DNA of 14,654 nt from Alphaproteobacteria bacterium (GTDB lineage: Bacteria > Pseudomonadota > Alphaproteobacteria > RF32 > CAG-239): positions 1 through 14,654 of the forward strand of contig DPKR01000055.1 of NCBI GenBank assembly GCA_003542415.1, in the 5' to 3' direction. Under the pieces are notes generated by a model, which was given only the letters and a program-made list of their open reading frames with translations, did not search any database and was not told the DNA's origin. A program made the position numbers and the translations under genes. Positions within the stretch are counted from its first letter, which is position 1. Each line of letters begins with the position of its first letter. Shown here one piece after another: positions 5,444 through 14,497 of the stretch.

Positions 5444-6004
5444 CTAACTTTCAACGCGTTTTGGTTTGTTAAAGTAAAAATATTCGGCAATTTCAAACGC
5501 ACCGTAAAACACCATATATAAGCCCATCAGGGTACTGATGGCAATGGTGCCGACAAGAGGATATTGAATAATCAAAAAACCGAACACGATGCCTAAAACA
5601 CCAAGCGCCATGCTCCAGCCCCACGGCAGATCCTGACGGCCGAATTTATAGGCACTCACAATTTGAGCCGCACCGACTGCTAAGCACCAAATGGCAAAAA
5701 CAATCGGCAAAGTGGCCGCTGTGATGCCCATGTTTGAAACCAAGACAATACCGATGAGCACATCTAAAAAACCGACGAATGTCCACCAGCCGTTATCGGA
5801 TTCTAAGGAAGATGTGATATAGCCGGCACCGACAACAATCAGTGCCGCACCCAAATAGAGCGCTAGGGCGATCAAGCTGATTTCGGGATTAAACCATAAG
5901 AAAAAGCCGATTAAAATCATCAAGGCTCCCGCAACGGCATGCCAAAAACCGGCACAGCAGCGATATTTCATCGGTTTTTCTTTTTTTATTTCTACTTCAA
6001 CCAT
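5444..6004 (-). CDS. HdeD / DUF308-family membrane protein (186 aa)
   Basis: The start at 6004 has AAAGGA 6 nt upstream; an in-frame ATG at 6052 has none. After a charged cytoplasmic tail (VEVEIKKEKPMKYR) come six hydrophobic segments in three two-helix units. Each contains glycine-rich patterns typical of DUF308: AGALMILIGFFLWFNPE, FLDVLIGIVLV and LGVLGIVFGFLIIQYP. The repeated G-x-x-x-x-G-x-x-L-x-x-x-P layout identifies the family. E. coli HdeD belongs to it and is tied to acid resistance at high cell density; for most other members the function is unknown. It is divergent, across 133 nt, from the YgiW-type gene, another envelope-stress-type protein, so common control is possible. The shared intergenic region is very AT-rich and no clear operator was found. 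Confidence 0.85.
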   Translation of the reverse strand: MVEVEIKKEKPMKYRCCAGFWHAVAGALMILIGFFLWFNPEISLIALALYLGAALIVVGAGYITSSLESDNGWWTFVGFLDVLIGIVLVSNMGITAATLPIVFAIWCLAVGAAQIVSAYKFGRQDLPWGWSMALGVLGIVFGFLIIQYPLVGTIAISTLMGLYMVFYGAFEIAEYFYFNKPKRVES

Positions 6005-6137
6005 AATTTTTCCTTTCAAAATATTAAAACAAACACAAAACGATATAAGCACTCTTTTTTTATTTGAAAGTTCTATTTAAAAAAAATATCTGAAAACTAT
6101 ATCAAAAAGGCAATTTTAATTTTAAAGGAGAAAAAAC

Positions 6138-6542
6138 ATGAACAAAACTTTATCAGCCCTCACTATTGCCTTGATGATGGGCGTATCTGCCGCAGCAATG
6201 GCCGGCGATCACGGCAAAAAAATGATGGGCGGCTTTAAGCAAGATGTGTCAAAAATGGAGGTTTCGACCGTGCAAAATGCTCAAGGCATGGCTGAAGACA
6301 CAATGGTCGTTTTACAAGGAAATATTTCTAAACGGCTCAAAAAGAACAAATATTTGTTCAACGACAACACAGGTGAAATCATCGTTGAAATTGAAGGCTA
6401 CACATGGAACGGGCAAGATGTTTCACCTCAAGATGTTGTGATGATTGTGGGTGAAATTGACAAAGATGATAATGTCAACATTGTAGAAGTTGATGAGATT
6501 ATGATGGCCCCGCAAAACAACAATACTAAAACGACAAAATAA
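6138..6542 (+). CDS. YgiW/YdeI-type periplasmic OB-fold (BOF) protein (134 aa)
   Basis: An AAAGGAG lies about 7 nt before the ATG. Residues 1-22 form a Sec signal peptide with an AMA|G cleavage site. The mature part contains the BOF pattern: VVLQGNISKRL, then KYLFNDNTGEIIVEIEG, a W (YTWNGQDV), PQDVVMIVGEIDKD, and a final VNIVEVDEI. This matches the bacterial OB-fold family of E. coli YgiW and YdeI in order and length. Those are stress-tolerance periplasmic proteins (hydrogen peroxide, cadmium, cationic peptides); the ligand is unclear. The extra mature N-terminus is rich in histidine, lysine and methionine (DHGKKMMGG). A terminator follows directly, so it is monocistronic. Confidence 0.88.
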   Translation: MNKTLSALTIALMMGVSAAAMAGDHGKKMMGGFKQDVSKMEVSTVQNAQGMAEDTMVVLQGNISKRLKKNKYLFNDNTGEIIVEIEGYTWNGQDVSPQDVVMIVGEIDKDDNVNIVEVDEIMMAPQNNNTKTTK

Positions 6543-6545
6543 AAT

Positions 6546-6573
6546 AAAGCCCCTTTAATCAGGGGCTTTTTTT
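6546..6573 (+). terminator. Intrinsic terminator of the YgiW-type gene
   Basis: AAAGCCCCT (6546-6554) pairs with AGGGGCTTT (6561-6569), loop TTAATC, followed by a T run. Confidence 0.9.
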
Positions 6574-6584
6574 ATAAAAAAATC

Positions 6585-6636
6585 TTGTAGAGAAAAAATC
6601 TATTAGTATAGAAAAAGCTCAAAGATCCTTTATAAT
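6585..6636 (+). promoter_or_regulatory. Promoter region of priA
   Basis: Two candidates overlap. TTGTAG (6585-6590), 16 nt, TATAGA (6607-6612) has both boxes. TATAAT at 6631-6636 is a perfect -10 without a good -35 and would give a leader of about 15 nt before the start at 6658. Confidence 0.5.
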
Positions 6637-6657
6637 AGCGCTAACAAAAGGATGAAT

Positions 6658-8832
6658 ATGAGCAAGATTGTCGGGGTGATGCTGCCCCTGCCCTTTAACA
6701 GTGTTTTTGACTACTGCGCGCCTGATGAAGTAAAGCTTGGCGATGTGGTACGTGTGCCTTTCGGCAAAGGAGTTGAAACAGGTGTTGTTTTCAAACTAGA
6801 GAAAACAGCGGATTTAGATGAAAAAAAAATCAAAGCCATTATCAAAATTTTGCCCTACCGCTTAAAACCCTCACTCATCAAATTTATAGAGTGGGTTGCA
6901 AAATACAATCTCGCTTTTTTAGGCCTCGTTTTGAAAATGGTGCTCTGCGCCAAAAATGCTTTTGACGACCCTAAAATGCATATTTTGTACAAGCTCACAG
7001 GGAAAACTCTCGCTGAGGCCAAACTCAAAAATTCGGACGCCAGGTGGCATGTCATTGATTTGTTAAAACACGCACCTTATTCTAAGGCTGAAATTATGGC
7101 AGGCGCAGGTGTTTCGGCAAGCGTTGTCACAACATTGATTGATGCCGGCATTTTAGAGCCGATGCCCGTTCAAAAGCAAAAGAAAAGTCAAGATTTAAAT
7201 TTTGAAGGCACGAATGTTCAGTTAACCGATGAACAACAAACCGCAGCTGACTTTTTGATAAAAAGCCAAGAAACAGGTTTTAATGTGACCTTAATCGACG
7301 GGGTGACGGGTTCGGGCAAAACGGAAGTCTATTTAACCGCCGCTATCAATGTTTTGAAAAAAGGCAAGCAGGTTTTGATTTTGGTGCCGGAAATTGCTTT
7401 AACAACGCAATGGCTGGAACGTTTTGAAAAAAGATTCGGCGTCAAGCCTTTTAAGTGGCACAGTGCTTTAAACCCATCCGAACGGCGCGATACATGGAAA
7501 GCGGCTTATGACGGCACGGCAAAAGTTTTGGTCGGGGCAAGAAGTGCGCTCTTTTTGCCTTTTGCTGATTTGGGTTTGATTGTTGTTGATGAAAGTCATG
7601 ATCAAACATTCAAACAAGAGGATATGGTCAACTATCAGGCGCGTGATATGGCTATTGTGCGAGCCAAACTTGAAAATATACCGATTATTTTATCGACAGC
7701 AACGCCTGATTTGGAAACACTCGTCAATATTGAAGAAGGAAAGTACCAATCCGTTGTCTTAAAAAACAGGTATGCAGCCGCCGCAATGCCCGAAATCAAA
7801 ATTATTGATTTGAAAAAAGACAAGCCGCAAAAGGGAGTTTGGGGAACTTCATGGCTCGCACCAAGCTTAGTTCAAGCCTTAAAAGAAAACCTCGAAAAAG
7901 GCGAGCAATCTATGCTCTTTTTAAACAGGCGCGGTTATGCCCCCTTGATGATTTGCAGAGATTGCGGCACAAAAATTCAGTGTCCGAACTGCACCGCGTG
8001 GCTCACCGAACACAGAAGCAAGGGCAAGCTTATATGTCACCACTGCGGATATATGATGAACACACCGAAAACCTGTCCCGAATGCGGCTCTGAAAGTGGG
8101 CTTGCCGCTTGCGGACCGGGTGTGGAACGCATTGCTGAAGAGGTGAAATTCCGCTTTCCTTTGGCAAAAGTTGAAATTTTATCTAGCGATACGACAACTT
8201 CGCTCAAAACTGTTTCTGAAGTGATTTCTAAAATGGAAAGAAAAGAAATTGATGTGCTTATCGGCACACAGATTTTAGCAAAAGGTCACCACTTTCCTTT
8301 ATTAACACTTGTCGGGATTATTGATGCCGATTTAGGGCTCATGGGCAGCGATTTAAGAGCTTCAGAACAGACTTTTCAGCTTTTGTCGCAAGTTTCGGGC
8401 AGAGCGGGCCGTGGCGCTAAAAAAGGCACTGTATATTTGCAAACCTTATGCCCTGAAAATGCCGTTTTAAAAGCCATTGTTGAAAACAATCGGGAAGCTT
8501 TTATTTCAATTGAAAAAAAAGCACGGCTTATGCTTGGGCTTCCACCTTTCGGAAAGCTCGCTGCAGTTATTGTGAGCTCTTCAAACGAACAAACGGCTGA
8601 AAAAGCAGCTTATCATTTGGCTAAAATCGCGCCGCATTACACAGGCGTTTCACTCTTGGGACCTGCTCCGGCACCGATTTATATGTTAAGAGGAAAATTC
8701 AGATACCGCTTGCTTTTGAAAACATTAAAGACTATAAATATACAAGCCGTCATTCAGACGTGGCTTAAAGATTTGAATCTGCCATCATCTGTTAAGGTTG
8801 AAGTTGATATTGACCCTTATTCATTTATGTAA
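6658..8832 (+). CDS. priA: Primosomal replication restart helicase PriA (724 aa)
   Basis: The ATG at 6658 has AAAAGG about 7 nt upstream; the ATG at 6652 is too close to it. Domains in order: the N-terminal 3'-end DNA-binding domain (VMLPLPFNSVFDY, VRVPFGKG); helicase motif I GVTGSGKT near 215-222; motif II DESH at 311-314; a zinc-binding insert with eight cysteines (about 433-477, CRDCG, CPNC, CHHCG, CPECG); LIGTQILAKGHHFP; and motif VI QVSGRAGRG. PriA unwinds the lagging strand at stalled forks and loads the replisome. Motif II is usually DEEH; here the third residue is Ser (GAT GAA AGT CAT), which the DExH pattern tolerates. E. coli PriA is 732 aa, so the gene is full length. It ends 11 nt before atpH, the standard alphaproteobacterial neighbourhood, and may share transcription with the atp genes. 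Confidence 0.97.
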   Translation: MSKIVGVMLPLPFNSVFDYCAPDEVKLGDVVRVPFGKGVETGVVFKLEKTADLDEKKIKAIIKILPYRLKPSLIKFIEWVAKYNLAFLGLVLKMVLCAKNAFDDPKMHILYKLTGKTLAEAKLKNSDARWHVIDLLKHAPYSKAEIMAGAGVSASVVTTLIDAGILEPMPVQKQKKSQDLNFEGTNVQLTDEQQTAADFLIKSQETGFNVTLIDGVTGSGKTEVYLTAAINVLKKGKQVLILVPEIALTTQWLERFEKRFGVKPFKWHSALNPSERRDTWKAAYDGTAKVLVGARSALFLPFADLGLIVVDESHDQTFKQEDMVNYQARDMAIVRAKLENIPIILSTATPDLETLVNIEEGKYQSVVLKNRYAAAAMPEIKIIDLKKDKPQKGVWGTSWLAPSLVQALKENLEKGEQSMLFLNRRGYAPLMICRDCGTKIQCPNCTAWLTEHRSKGKLICHHCGYMMNTPKTCPECGSESGLAACGPGVERIAEEVKFRFPLAKVEILSSDTTTSLKTVSEVISKMERKEIDVLIGTQILAKGHHFPLLTLVGIIDADLGLMGSDLRASEQTFQLLSQVSGRAGRGAKKGTVYLQTLCPENAVLKAIVENNREAFISIEKKARLMLGLPPFGKLAAVIVSSSNEQTAEKAAYHLAKIAPHYTGVSLLGPAPAPIYMLRGKFRYRLLLKTLKTINIQAVIQTWLKDLNLPSSVKVEVDIDPYSFM

Positions 8833-8843
8833 GAAAGAAAAAA

Positions 8844-9395
8844 ATGAAAAAAGAACCTATAAAAAACATTGCCAAACAATATGCTTTAAGTCTTTTTGAT
8901 GCTGCCGAAGAACAAGGAAAAATCAAACAAGTATGCGATGACATACAAAAACTCGAAGTTATGTTAAAAGATGATGTCATCTTAAAAGATTTGAATTCTC
9001 CTTTAATCAAAAAAGCACAAAAAAATGAGCTTATTGCTTTGATATCAAAAACATTGAAGTTAAATATCATCACAACAAATCTTCTAAAAGTTTTGGCAGA
9101 CAATAAACGTTTTGATGTTTTAAAAGAAATTTTCGGAGCCTTTGAAGACATAAATCTTAAAAAAAGCGGTATACTCAAAGTTTTGGTTGAAACAGCCGAG
9201 CCTCTGAGCGCCACACAAGAAAAAAAGCTTAAAGAAGGCCTTCAAAAAAAACTCAAAAAAGATGTTATTCTGTCTTATAAATTAAATGAAAATTTACTTG
9301 GCGGACTTATTTTGTATTACGATTCTGTTCAAATTGACGATTCGATTAAAAGCAAACTAAAAACTATGGAACAAATGATGAAAGGTTTGAAATAA
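8844..9395 (+). CDS. atpH: F1F0 ATP synthase subunit delta (183 aa)
   Basis: First gene of the F1 operon. The N-terminal helical domain ([20 protein letters not shown]) is the conserved OSCP/delta signature that caps the alpha3-beta3 crown. The C-terminal part contains the typical [24 protein letters not shown] motif that binds the b subunits of the stator. Length is in the usual range. The upstream site is an A-rich AAGAAAG, weaker than average, 11 nt after the priA stop. The TAA stop shares its last A with the ATG of atpA, so translation is probably coupled. Very lysine-rich, as expected for this subunit in AT-rich genomes. Confidence 0.95.
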   Translation: MKKEPIKNIAKQYALSLFDAAEEQGKIKQVCDDIQKLEVMLKDDVILKDLNSPLIKKAQKNELIALISKTLKLNIITTNLLKVLADNKRFDVLKEIFGAFEDINLKKSGILKVLVETAEPLSATQEKKLKEGLQKKLKKDVILSYKLNENLLGGLILYYDSVQIDDSIKSKLKTMEQMMKGLK

Positions 9396-10945
9396 TGGCA
9401 GGTAAAGCTGACGAAATATCTTCAATCTTAAAAGAAAAAATTGAAAGCTATGAGATCAAAACAGACTTAAACGAAGTTGGTCACGTTTTATCCATCGGTG
9501 ACGGAATTGCTTTAGTTTATGGCTTGGATCAGGTTCAAGAAAGTGAGATGGTTGAGTTTGAATCCGGCGTTAAGGGAATGGCTCTGAACTTGGAAGAAGA
9601 AAGTGTTGCTGTTGTGATTTTCGGCGATGACGAGAGCATCAAAGAAGGCGATATTGTCAAACGCACAGGAAAAATCGTCAGCGTTCCGGTAGGTTTTGAG
9701 CTTTTAGGCCGTGTGGTCAACGCATTGGGCGAGCCGATTGACGGCAAAGGCAAAATCAACGCCAAGCAATTCTCAAATGCAGAAATCAAAGCACCGGGCA
9801 TTATTGAGCGTAAAAGTGTGCACGAACCGGTGCAGACAGGCTTAAAAATCATAGATGCTTTAACACCGATTGGCAGAGGTCAGCGCGAACTGATTATCGG
9901 CGACAGGCAAACAGGCAAAACATCTATCATTTTAGACACAATTATCAACCAAAAGCATATCAACGAAAATGCAAAATCTGAAAAAGAAAAGCTTTATTGC
10001 ATTTATGTTTCCATCGGGCAAAAAAGAGGATCGGTTGCACAGGTTGTCAAAACACTAAAAGACCACGGCGCAATGGATTATACAATTGTGGTGGCGGCAA
10101 CAGCATCAGAGTCCGCCCCGCTCCAATATATTGCACCTTATGCCGGTTGTGCAATGGGTGAATATTTCAGAGACAACGGCTTACATGCCATTATCTTTTA
10201 TGATGATTTATCAAAACAAGCAACGGCTTATCGTCAAATGTCTTTACTCATTCGCAGACCGCCCGGACGTGAGGCATATCCCGGTGATGTGTTTTATTTG
10301 CACTCAAGGCTTTTGGAAAGAGCGGCAAAATTAAACGACGATTTAGGCGGCGGATCGTTAACGGCTATGCCGGTTATTGAAACGCAGGCAGGCGATGTTT
10401 CGGCCTATATTCCGACCAATGTGATTTCTATTACAGACGGACAAATCTTTTTGGAAAACAATTTGTTTTATCAGGGTATTCGCCCTGCTGTTAATGTCGG
10501 CATTTCCGTCAGCCGTGTAGGCTCGGCAGCTCAAATCAAAGCCATGAAGCAAGTGGCAGGCACAATGAAGCTTGATTTGGCACAATATCGAGAGATGGTT
10601 GCTTTTGCACAGTTTTCATCTGATTTGGATGTTTCTACCAAAAAACTCATCAATCGCGGTGCGCGTTTGACTGAGCTCTTGAAACAGCCGGTTTACCACC
10701 CCATGCCGGTTGAAGAGCAAGTTGTTTCAATTTTTGCGGGTGTCAACGGGTATTTGGACAGGCTCGAAATTAAAGATGTGAAAAAATTTGAAAAAGACGC
10801 ACTCCAAAATTTGAAGGAAAAACATGAAGATTTGCTTAAAAAAATTCGTGATCACAAAGAGTTGACGGATGAAATCAAAGCAGAACTTAAAACCTTTTTT
10901 GACACATTTACCACTCAATTTGAAGCTCAAAAAGAGGCAGCTTAA
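9395..10945 (+). CDS. atpA: F1F0 ATP synthase subunit alpha (516 aa)
   Basis: Non-catalytic nucleotide-binding subunit of the F1 hexamer. Residues 1-25 form the stator-binding N-terminal helix. The beta-barrel follows ([19 protein letters not shown]), then the P-loop GDRQTGKT at 169-176 (same positions as E. coli), and [17 protein letters not shown], which contains the family signature and the arginine finger region. The C-terminal helical domain is complete. The start overlaps the atpH stop by one base and the stop overlaps the atpG start by one base. No frameshift or missing motif. Confidence 0.98.
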   Translation: MAGKADEISSILKEKIESYEIKTDLNEVGHVLSIGDGIALVYGLDQVQESEMVEFESGVKGMALNLEEESVAVVIFGDDESIKEGDIVKRTGKIVSVPVGFELLGRVVNALGEPIDGKGKINAKQFSNAEIKAPGIIERKSVHEPVQTGLKIIDALTPIGRGQRELIIGDRQTGKTSIILDTIINQKHINENAKSEKEKLYCIYVSIGQKRGSVAQVVKTLKDHGAMDYTIVVAATASESAPLQYIAPYAGCAMGEYFRDNGLHAIIFYDDLSKQATAYRQMSLLIRRPPGREAYPGDVFYLHSRLLERAAKLNDDLGGGSLTAMPVIETQAGDVSAYIPTNVISITDGQIFLENNLFYQGIRPAVNVGISVSRVGSAAQIKAMKQVAGTMKLDLAQYREMVAFAQFSSDLDVSTKKLINRGARLTELLKQPVYHPMPVEEQVVSIFAGVNGYLDRLEIKDVKKFEKDALQNLKEKHEDLLKKIRDHKELTDEIKAELKTFFDTFTTQFEAQKEAA

Positions 10946-11856
10946 TGGCTAGTTTGAAGGAATTACGATCCAGACTGAGTTCAGTCAAATCAACCGAGAA
11001 AATCACAACGGCAATGAAGCTCGTTGCGGCCTCTCGTTTGCGTAAAGCCCAAACAGCATTAGAAAAAAACAACAACTATACCACCCTTATAGAAAACACT
11101 GTTGCGCGTATTTTAGTTTCATACAAAAAGGAAGAAATCGAAAGGAAAATCAAACATATATTACCACCGATTTTTGCTCACAAAAAAAATACGCAAAACT
11201 ATGTGTTGATTGTTTTTTCATCTGAGCGCGGACTTTGCGGCAGTTACAACCAAAATGTGGCAAAAGCTGCGGCAAAACGCGTTCAAGAGCTCAAAAAACA
11301 AGGCAAAAATGTTAAAATTGTTTGCTACGGTAAAAAGGCTTATGACATCTTAAAAAAGAATTACGCTGACCTGATTGCACACCATGAGGCCTCTTTTGCA
11401 AGCGGCGGCATTTTTTATGACGAAGCGATTCAAATGATTGAGAAAATTATGAATTTAGCAAAAAAAGGTGGGTTTGATGTGGTTGAAATTGTGCACAGCA
11501 GTTTTAAAACGGCGGTATCAAGAGAGATGGTTGCCATGCAGATTTATCCCCTCAAAATTGATACACAGAATTTAGATGAGCATATTGATCATGTGGGTGA
11601 TGCTTATTTTGACTATAAACCTTCAAGAGAAGAAGTGCTTGAAAAAACAGCAAATAAACTCTTAACGGGACGTGTGTTTCGGGCCATGCTGAGCGCTGAA
11701 GCTTCCGAGCAAGGGGCTCGGATGATGGCAATGGACAATGCCACCCAAAACGCCAAAGAAATGATCAAAGATTTGACCTTAAAATACAACACCATCAGAC
11801 AATCAGCCATCACAACCGAGTTAAATGAAATTATTTCAGGTGCTGAAGCCATTTAA
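10945..11856 (+). CDS. atpG: F1F0 ATP synthase subunit gamma (303 aa)
   Basis: Central rotor shaft of F1. The N-terminal helix LRSRLSSVKSTEKITTAMKL and the C-terminal helix ending in ITTELNEIISGAEAI make the coiled coil that turns inside the alpha-beta ring. The middle has the Rossmann-like domain with SSERGLCGSYNQNV. Length is in the bacterial range (about 285-310). The ATG overlaps the atpA stop by one base; 15 nt separate it from atpD. Confidence 0.97.
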   Translation: MASLKELRSRLSSVKSTEKITTAMKLVAASRLRKAQTALEKNNNYTTLIENTVARILVSYKKEEIERKIKHILPPIFAHKKNTQNYVLIVFSSERGLCGSYNQNVAKAAAKRVQELKKQGKNVKIVCYGKKAYDILKKNYADLIAHHEASFASGGIFYDEAIQMIEKIMNLAKKGGFDVVEIVHSSFKTAVSREMVAMQIYPLKIDTQNLDEHIDHVGDAYFDYKPSREEVLEKTANKLLTGRVFRAMLSAEASEQGARMMAMDNATQNAKEMIKDLTLKYNTIRQSAITTELNEIISGAEAI

Positions 11857-13323
<1,467 letters not shown>

Positions 13324-13325
13324 AA

Positions 13326-13586
13326 ATGGCAATAGGCTTAAAAATATATTTGCCGGACAGGGTTTTTGTGCAAACAAAAGCAGACAAAGTTTTACTCCCT
13401 GTGATTGAGGGCAATTTGACAATTATCAATGAGCGTGCGCCGCGTTCGCAGCTTTTGACCGAAGGGGTTGTTGCGCTCTTAGATGAAAACAACAATGCTT
13501 TCAAAAAGTGGAAAATCGGCGGCGGGGTGGCAGAGATTGCTGAAGATATATGCCAAATTGCCGTTGAGCAAATTGAAGAAATATAA
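13326..13586 (+). CDS. atpC: F1F0 ATP synthase subunit epsilon, short form (86 aa)
   Basis: The whole protein corresponds to the N-terminal beta-sandwich of epsilon: a strand LKIYLPDRVFV, the loop around LPVIEGNLTIINERAP (the usual GxxGxxxILPxHAP region, diverged), and a final KWKIGGGVAEI block like the F-x-V-x-G-G-x-x-E-V of longer homologues. Bacterial epsilon is usually 130-140 aa, with a two-helix C-terminal domain that can lock the rotor and bind ATP. That domain is absent: after VEQIEEI comes TAA, and no continuing frame is seen before the terminator. Such short forms are known (for example in green sulfur bacteria). Coupling should be intact, but the epsilon brake should be missing. 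Last gene of the operon. Confidence 0.93.
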   Translation: MAIGLKIYLPDRVFVQTKADKVLLPVIEGNLTIINERAPRSQLLTEGVVALLDENNNAFKKWKIGGGVAEIAEDICQIAVEQIEEI

Positions 13587-13615
13587 GTCAAAAAAATCTA
13601 TTGATTCTTTTTATG

Positions 13616-13643
13616 GCCTCTCTTGCATAAGGGAGGCTTTTTT
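13616..13643 (+). terminator. Terminator of the priA-atp operon
   Basis: GCCTCTCTT (13616-13624) pairs with AAGGGAGGC (13629-13637) with one T-G wobble, loop GCAT, then a T run. Confidence 0.9.
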
Positions 13644-13645
13644 AT

Positions 13646-13674
13646 TTGACTTTTGATACAAAACCATGCATAAT
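13646..13674 (+). promoter_or_regulatory. Strong promoter of the structured leader
   Basis: TTGACT (13646-13651), 17-nt spacer, CATAAT (13669-13674), each 5 of 6 to consensus. It starts right after the operon terminator; the transcript would begin near 13681. Confidence 0.75.
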
Positions 13675-13680
13675 GGGTGA

Positions 13681-13834
13681 TGTAACCAAAATGGTTATGG
13701 TGTTTGATAAACATCTTCAACAACAAGGACTCCTCTCAGGGGGAGTGAACGAATAAGGTTTTCCAAATAAGTTCATCTGTGTTGTTGCAGTTTATCAGCT
13801 CCTCCATTTTGAGTTTTTCAAAATGGATTTTTTT
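13681..13834 (+). ncRNA. Structured leader or small RNA with alternative folds; candidate riboswitch/attenuator
   Basis: Helices that can be drawn: hairpin A TAACCA/TGGTTA (13683-13697, loop AAA); P1 GATAAAC/GTTTATC (13706-13712 with 13790-13796, plus a T-A pair); P2 CAACAACA/TGTTGTTG (13718-13725 with 13780-13787); hairpin B ACTCCTC/GGGGAGT (13729-13735 with 13740-13746, one T-G); hairpin C GAAC/GTTC (13747-13750 with 13771-13774). The 3' end is an intrinsic terminator. CAAAATGG (13687-13694) repeats the terminator's right arm and can pair with its left arm CCATTTTG (13804-13811), which would undo both hairpin A and the terminator and close P1-P2 into a long rod. GGGGGAG (13739-13745) can also pair with CTCCTCC (13799-13805). 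Only 24 nt separate the T run from the next ATG, so the gene at 13859 probably depends on read-through. No known riboswitch, 6S or SRP consensus was recognised. Confidence 0.6.
13804..13834 (+). terminator. Intrinsic terminator in the leader of the 212-aa gene
   Basis: CCATTTTGA (13804-13812) pairs with TCAAAATGG (13818-13826), loop GTTTT, followed by a T run (13828-13834). It overlaps the last two bases of CTCCTCC, so forming it competes with two other pairings in the leader. Confidence 0.85.
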
Positions 13835-13858
13835 AATATTACAACAGGACGAAAATAA

Positions 13859-14497
13859 ATGAATAACTTTCAACTAATAGGCACAATTTCAACTATATTT
13901 TTTATAAAACTAATATCAATTTTTATATTTCTGAGTCACCTTTTCTTTCCTGTCGGAGCTGTCTGGTTATTAGTTTTAGGAGAATGGAAAATTGTATTGT
14001 GCTCATTCGTATTCTGTTTATGTTCTACTTGGTATGTTTCTATTCCTATGTTATTAATTAAAACCCCTATTATTTTCATTACCATGGCTTGTGAAAGAAT
14101 AAAGATACTATATGCCTGTTTTCTCTTACTTGGATACCTTGTTACACCACTACTAATATCCATTTACGTTTCTTTAACCACCTTACCCTTCATTGCTCTT
14201 TCTTCCAAAATAAATTGTATACCAATATTTTTGATAGGTTACGAAATATTAGTACATCCTTGGATCTTTCTTGCTTCAAAAGAACAAGAAAATAAATTTA
14301 CCTTGCTAAGTATTACACTATTGCAAATCACATCTGCAATTATCTGTATCTTTTTTATATTCTCGAAATTATCTCTAAAAGAAGTGTTTTTAATTACTTT
14401 AATTCCGCAGCTATTAAGCCCATTAGTAATTATGTTTATAGAATATCTAATTTTGATAAAGCATAAAAAATCATTACAAAGCCCTATCTCACAATGA
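13859..14497 (+). CDS. Polytopic membrane protein of unknown function, very AT-rich (212 aa)
   Basis: The ATG at 13859 follows AGGAC about 9 nt upstream. The protein is almost all hydrophobic, with about six membrane helices and short loops, and ends in a hydrophilic tail (KHKKSLQSPISQ). Motifs that stand out are FFPVGAVWLLVLGEW near the N-terminus and PLLISIYVSLTTLPF in the middle; neither points to a family I know. GC in the first 60 nt is about 20 percent and codons such as TTA, ATA and AAA dominate, unlike the atp genes just upstream, which suggests acquisition from another source. A regulated leader with a terminator precedes it, as for many transporter genes, but transport is not shown. 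Its last 14 nt overlap the convergent gene at the right edge. Confidence 0.7.
   Translation: MNNFQLIGTISTIFFIKLISIFIFLSHLFFPVGAVWLLVLGEWKIVLCSFVFCLCSTWYVSIPMLLIKTPIIFITMACERIKILYACFLLLGYLVTPLLISIYVSLTTLPFIALSSKINCIPIFLIGYEILVHPWIFLASKEQENKFTLLSITLLQITSAIICIFFIFSKLSLKEVFLITLIPQLLSPLVIMFIEYLILIKHKKSLQSPISQ

Noticed and set aside
8825..9214. A minus-strand frame across atpH
   Set aside because: Antisense of a lysine-rich gene gives phenylalanine-rich open frames; atpH is certain.
13681..13834. 6S RNA or SRP RNA
   Set aside because: The SRP tetraloop/GGAAGCAGC core is absent, and the large symmetric central bubble of 6S is not evident; the rod is broken by only a 5/2-nt internal loop and a three-way junction.
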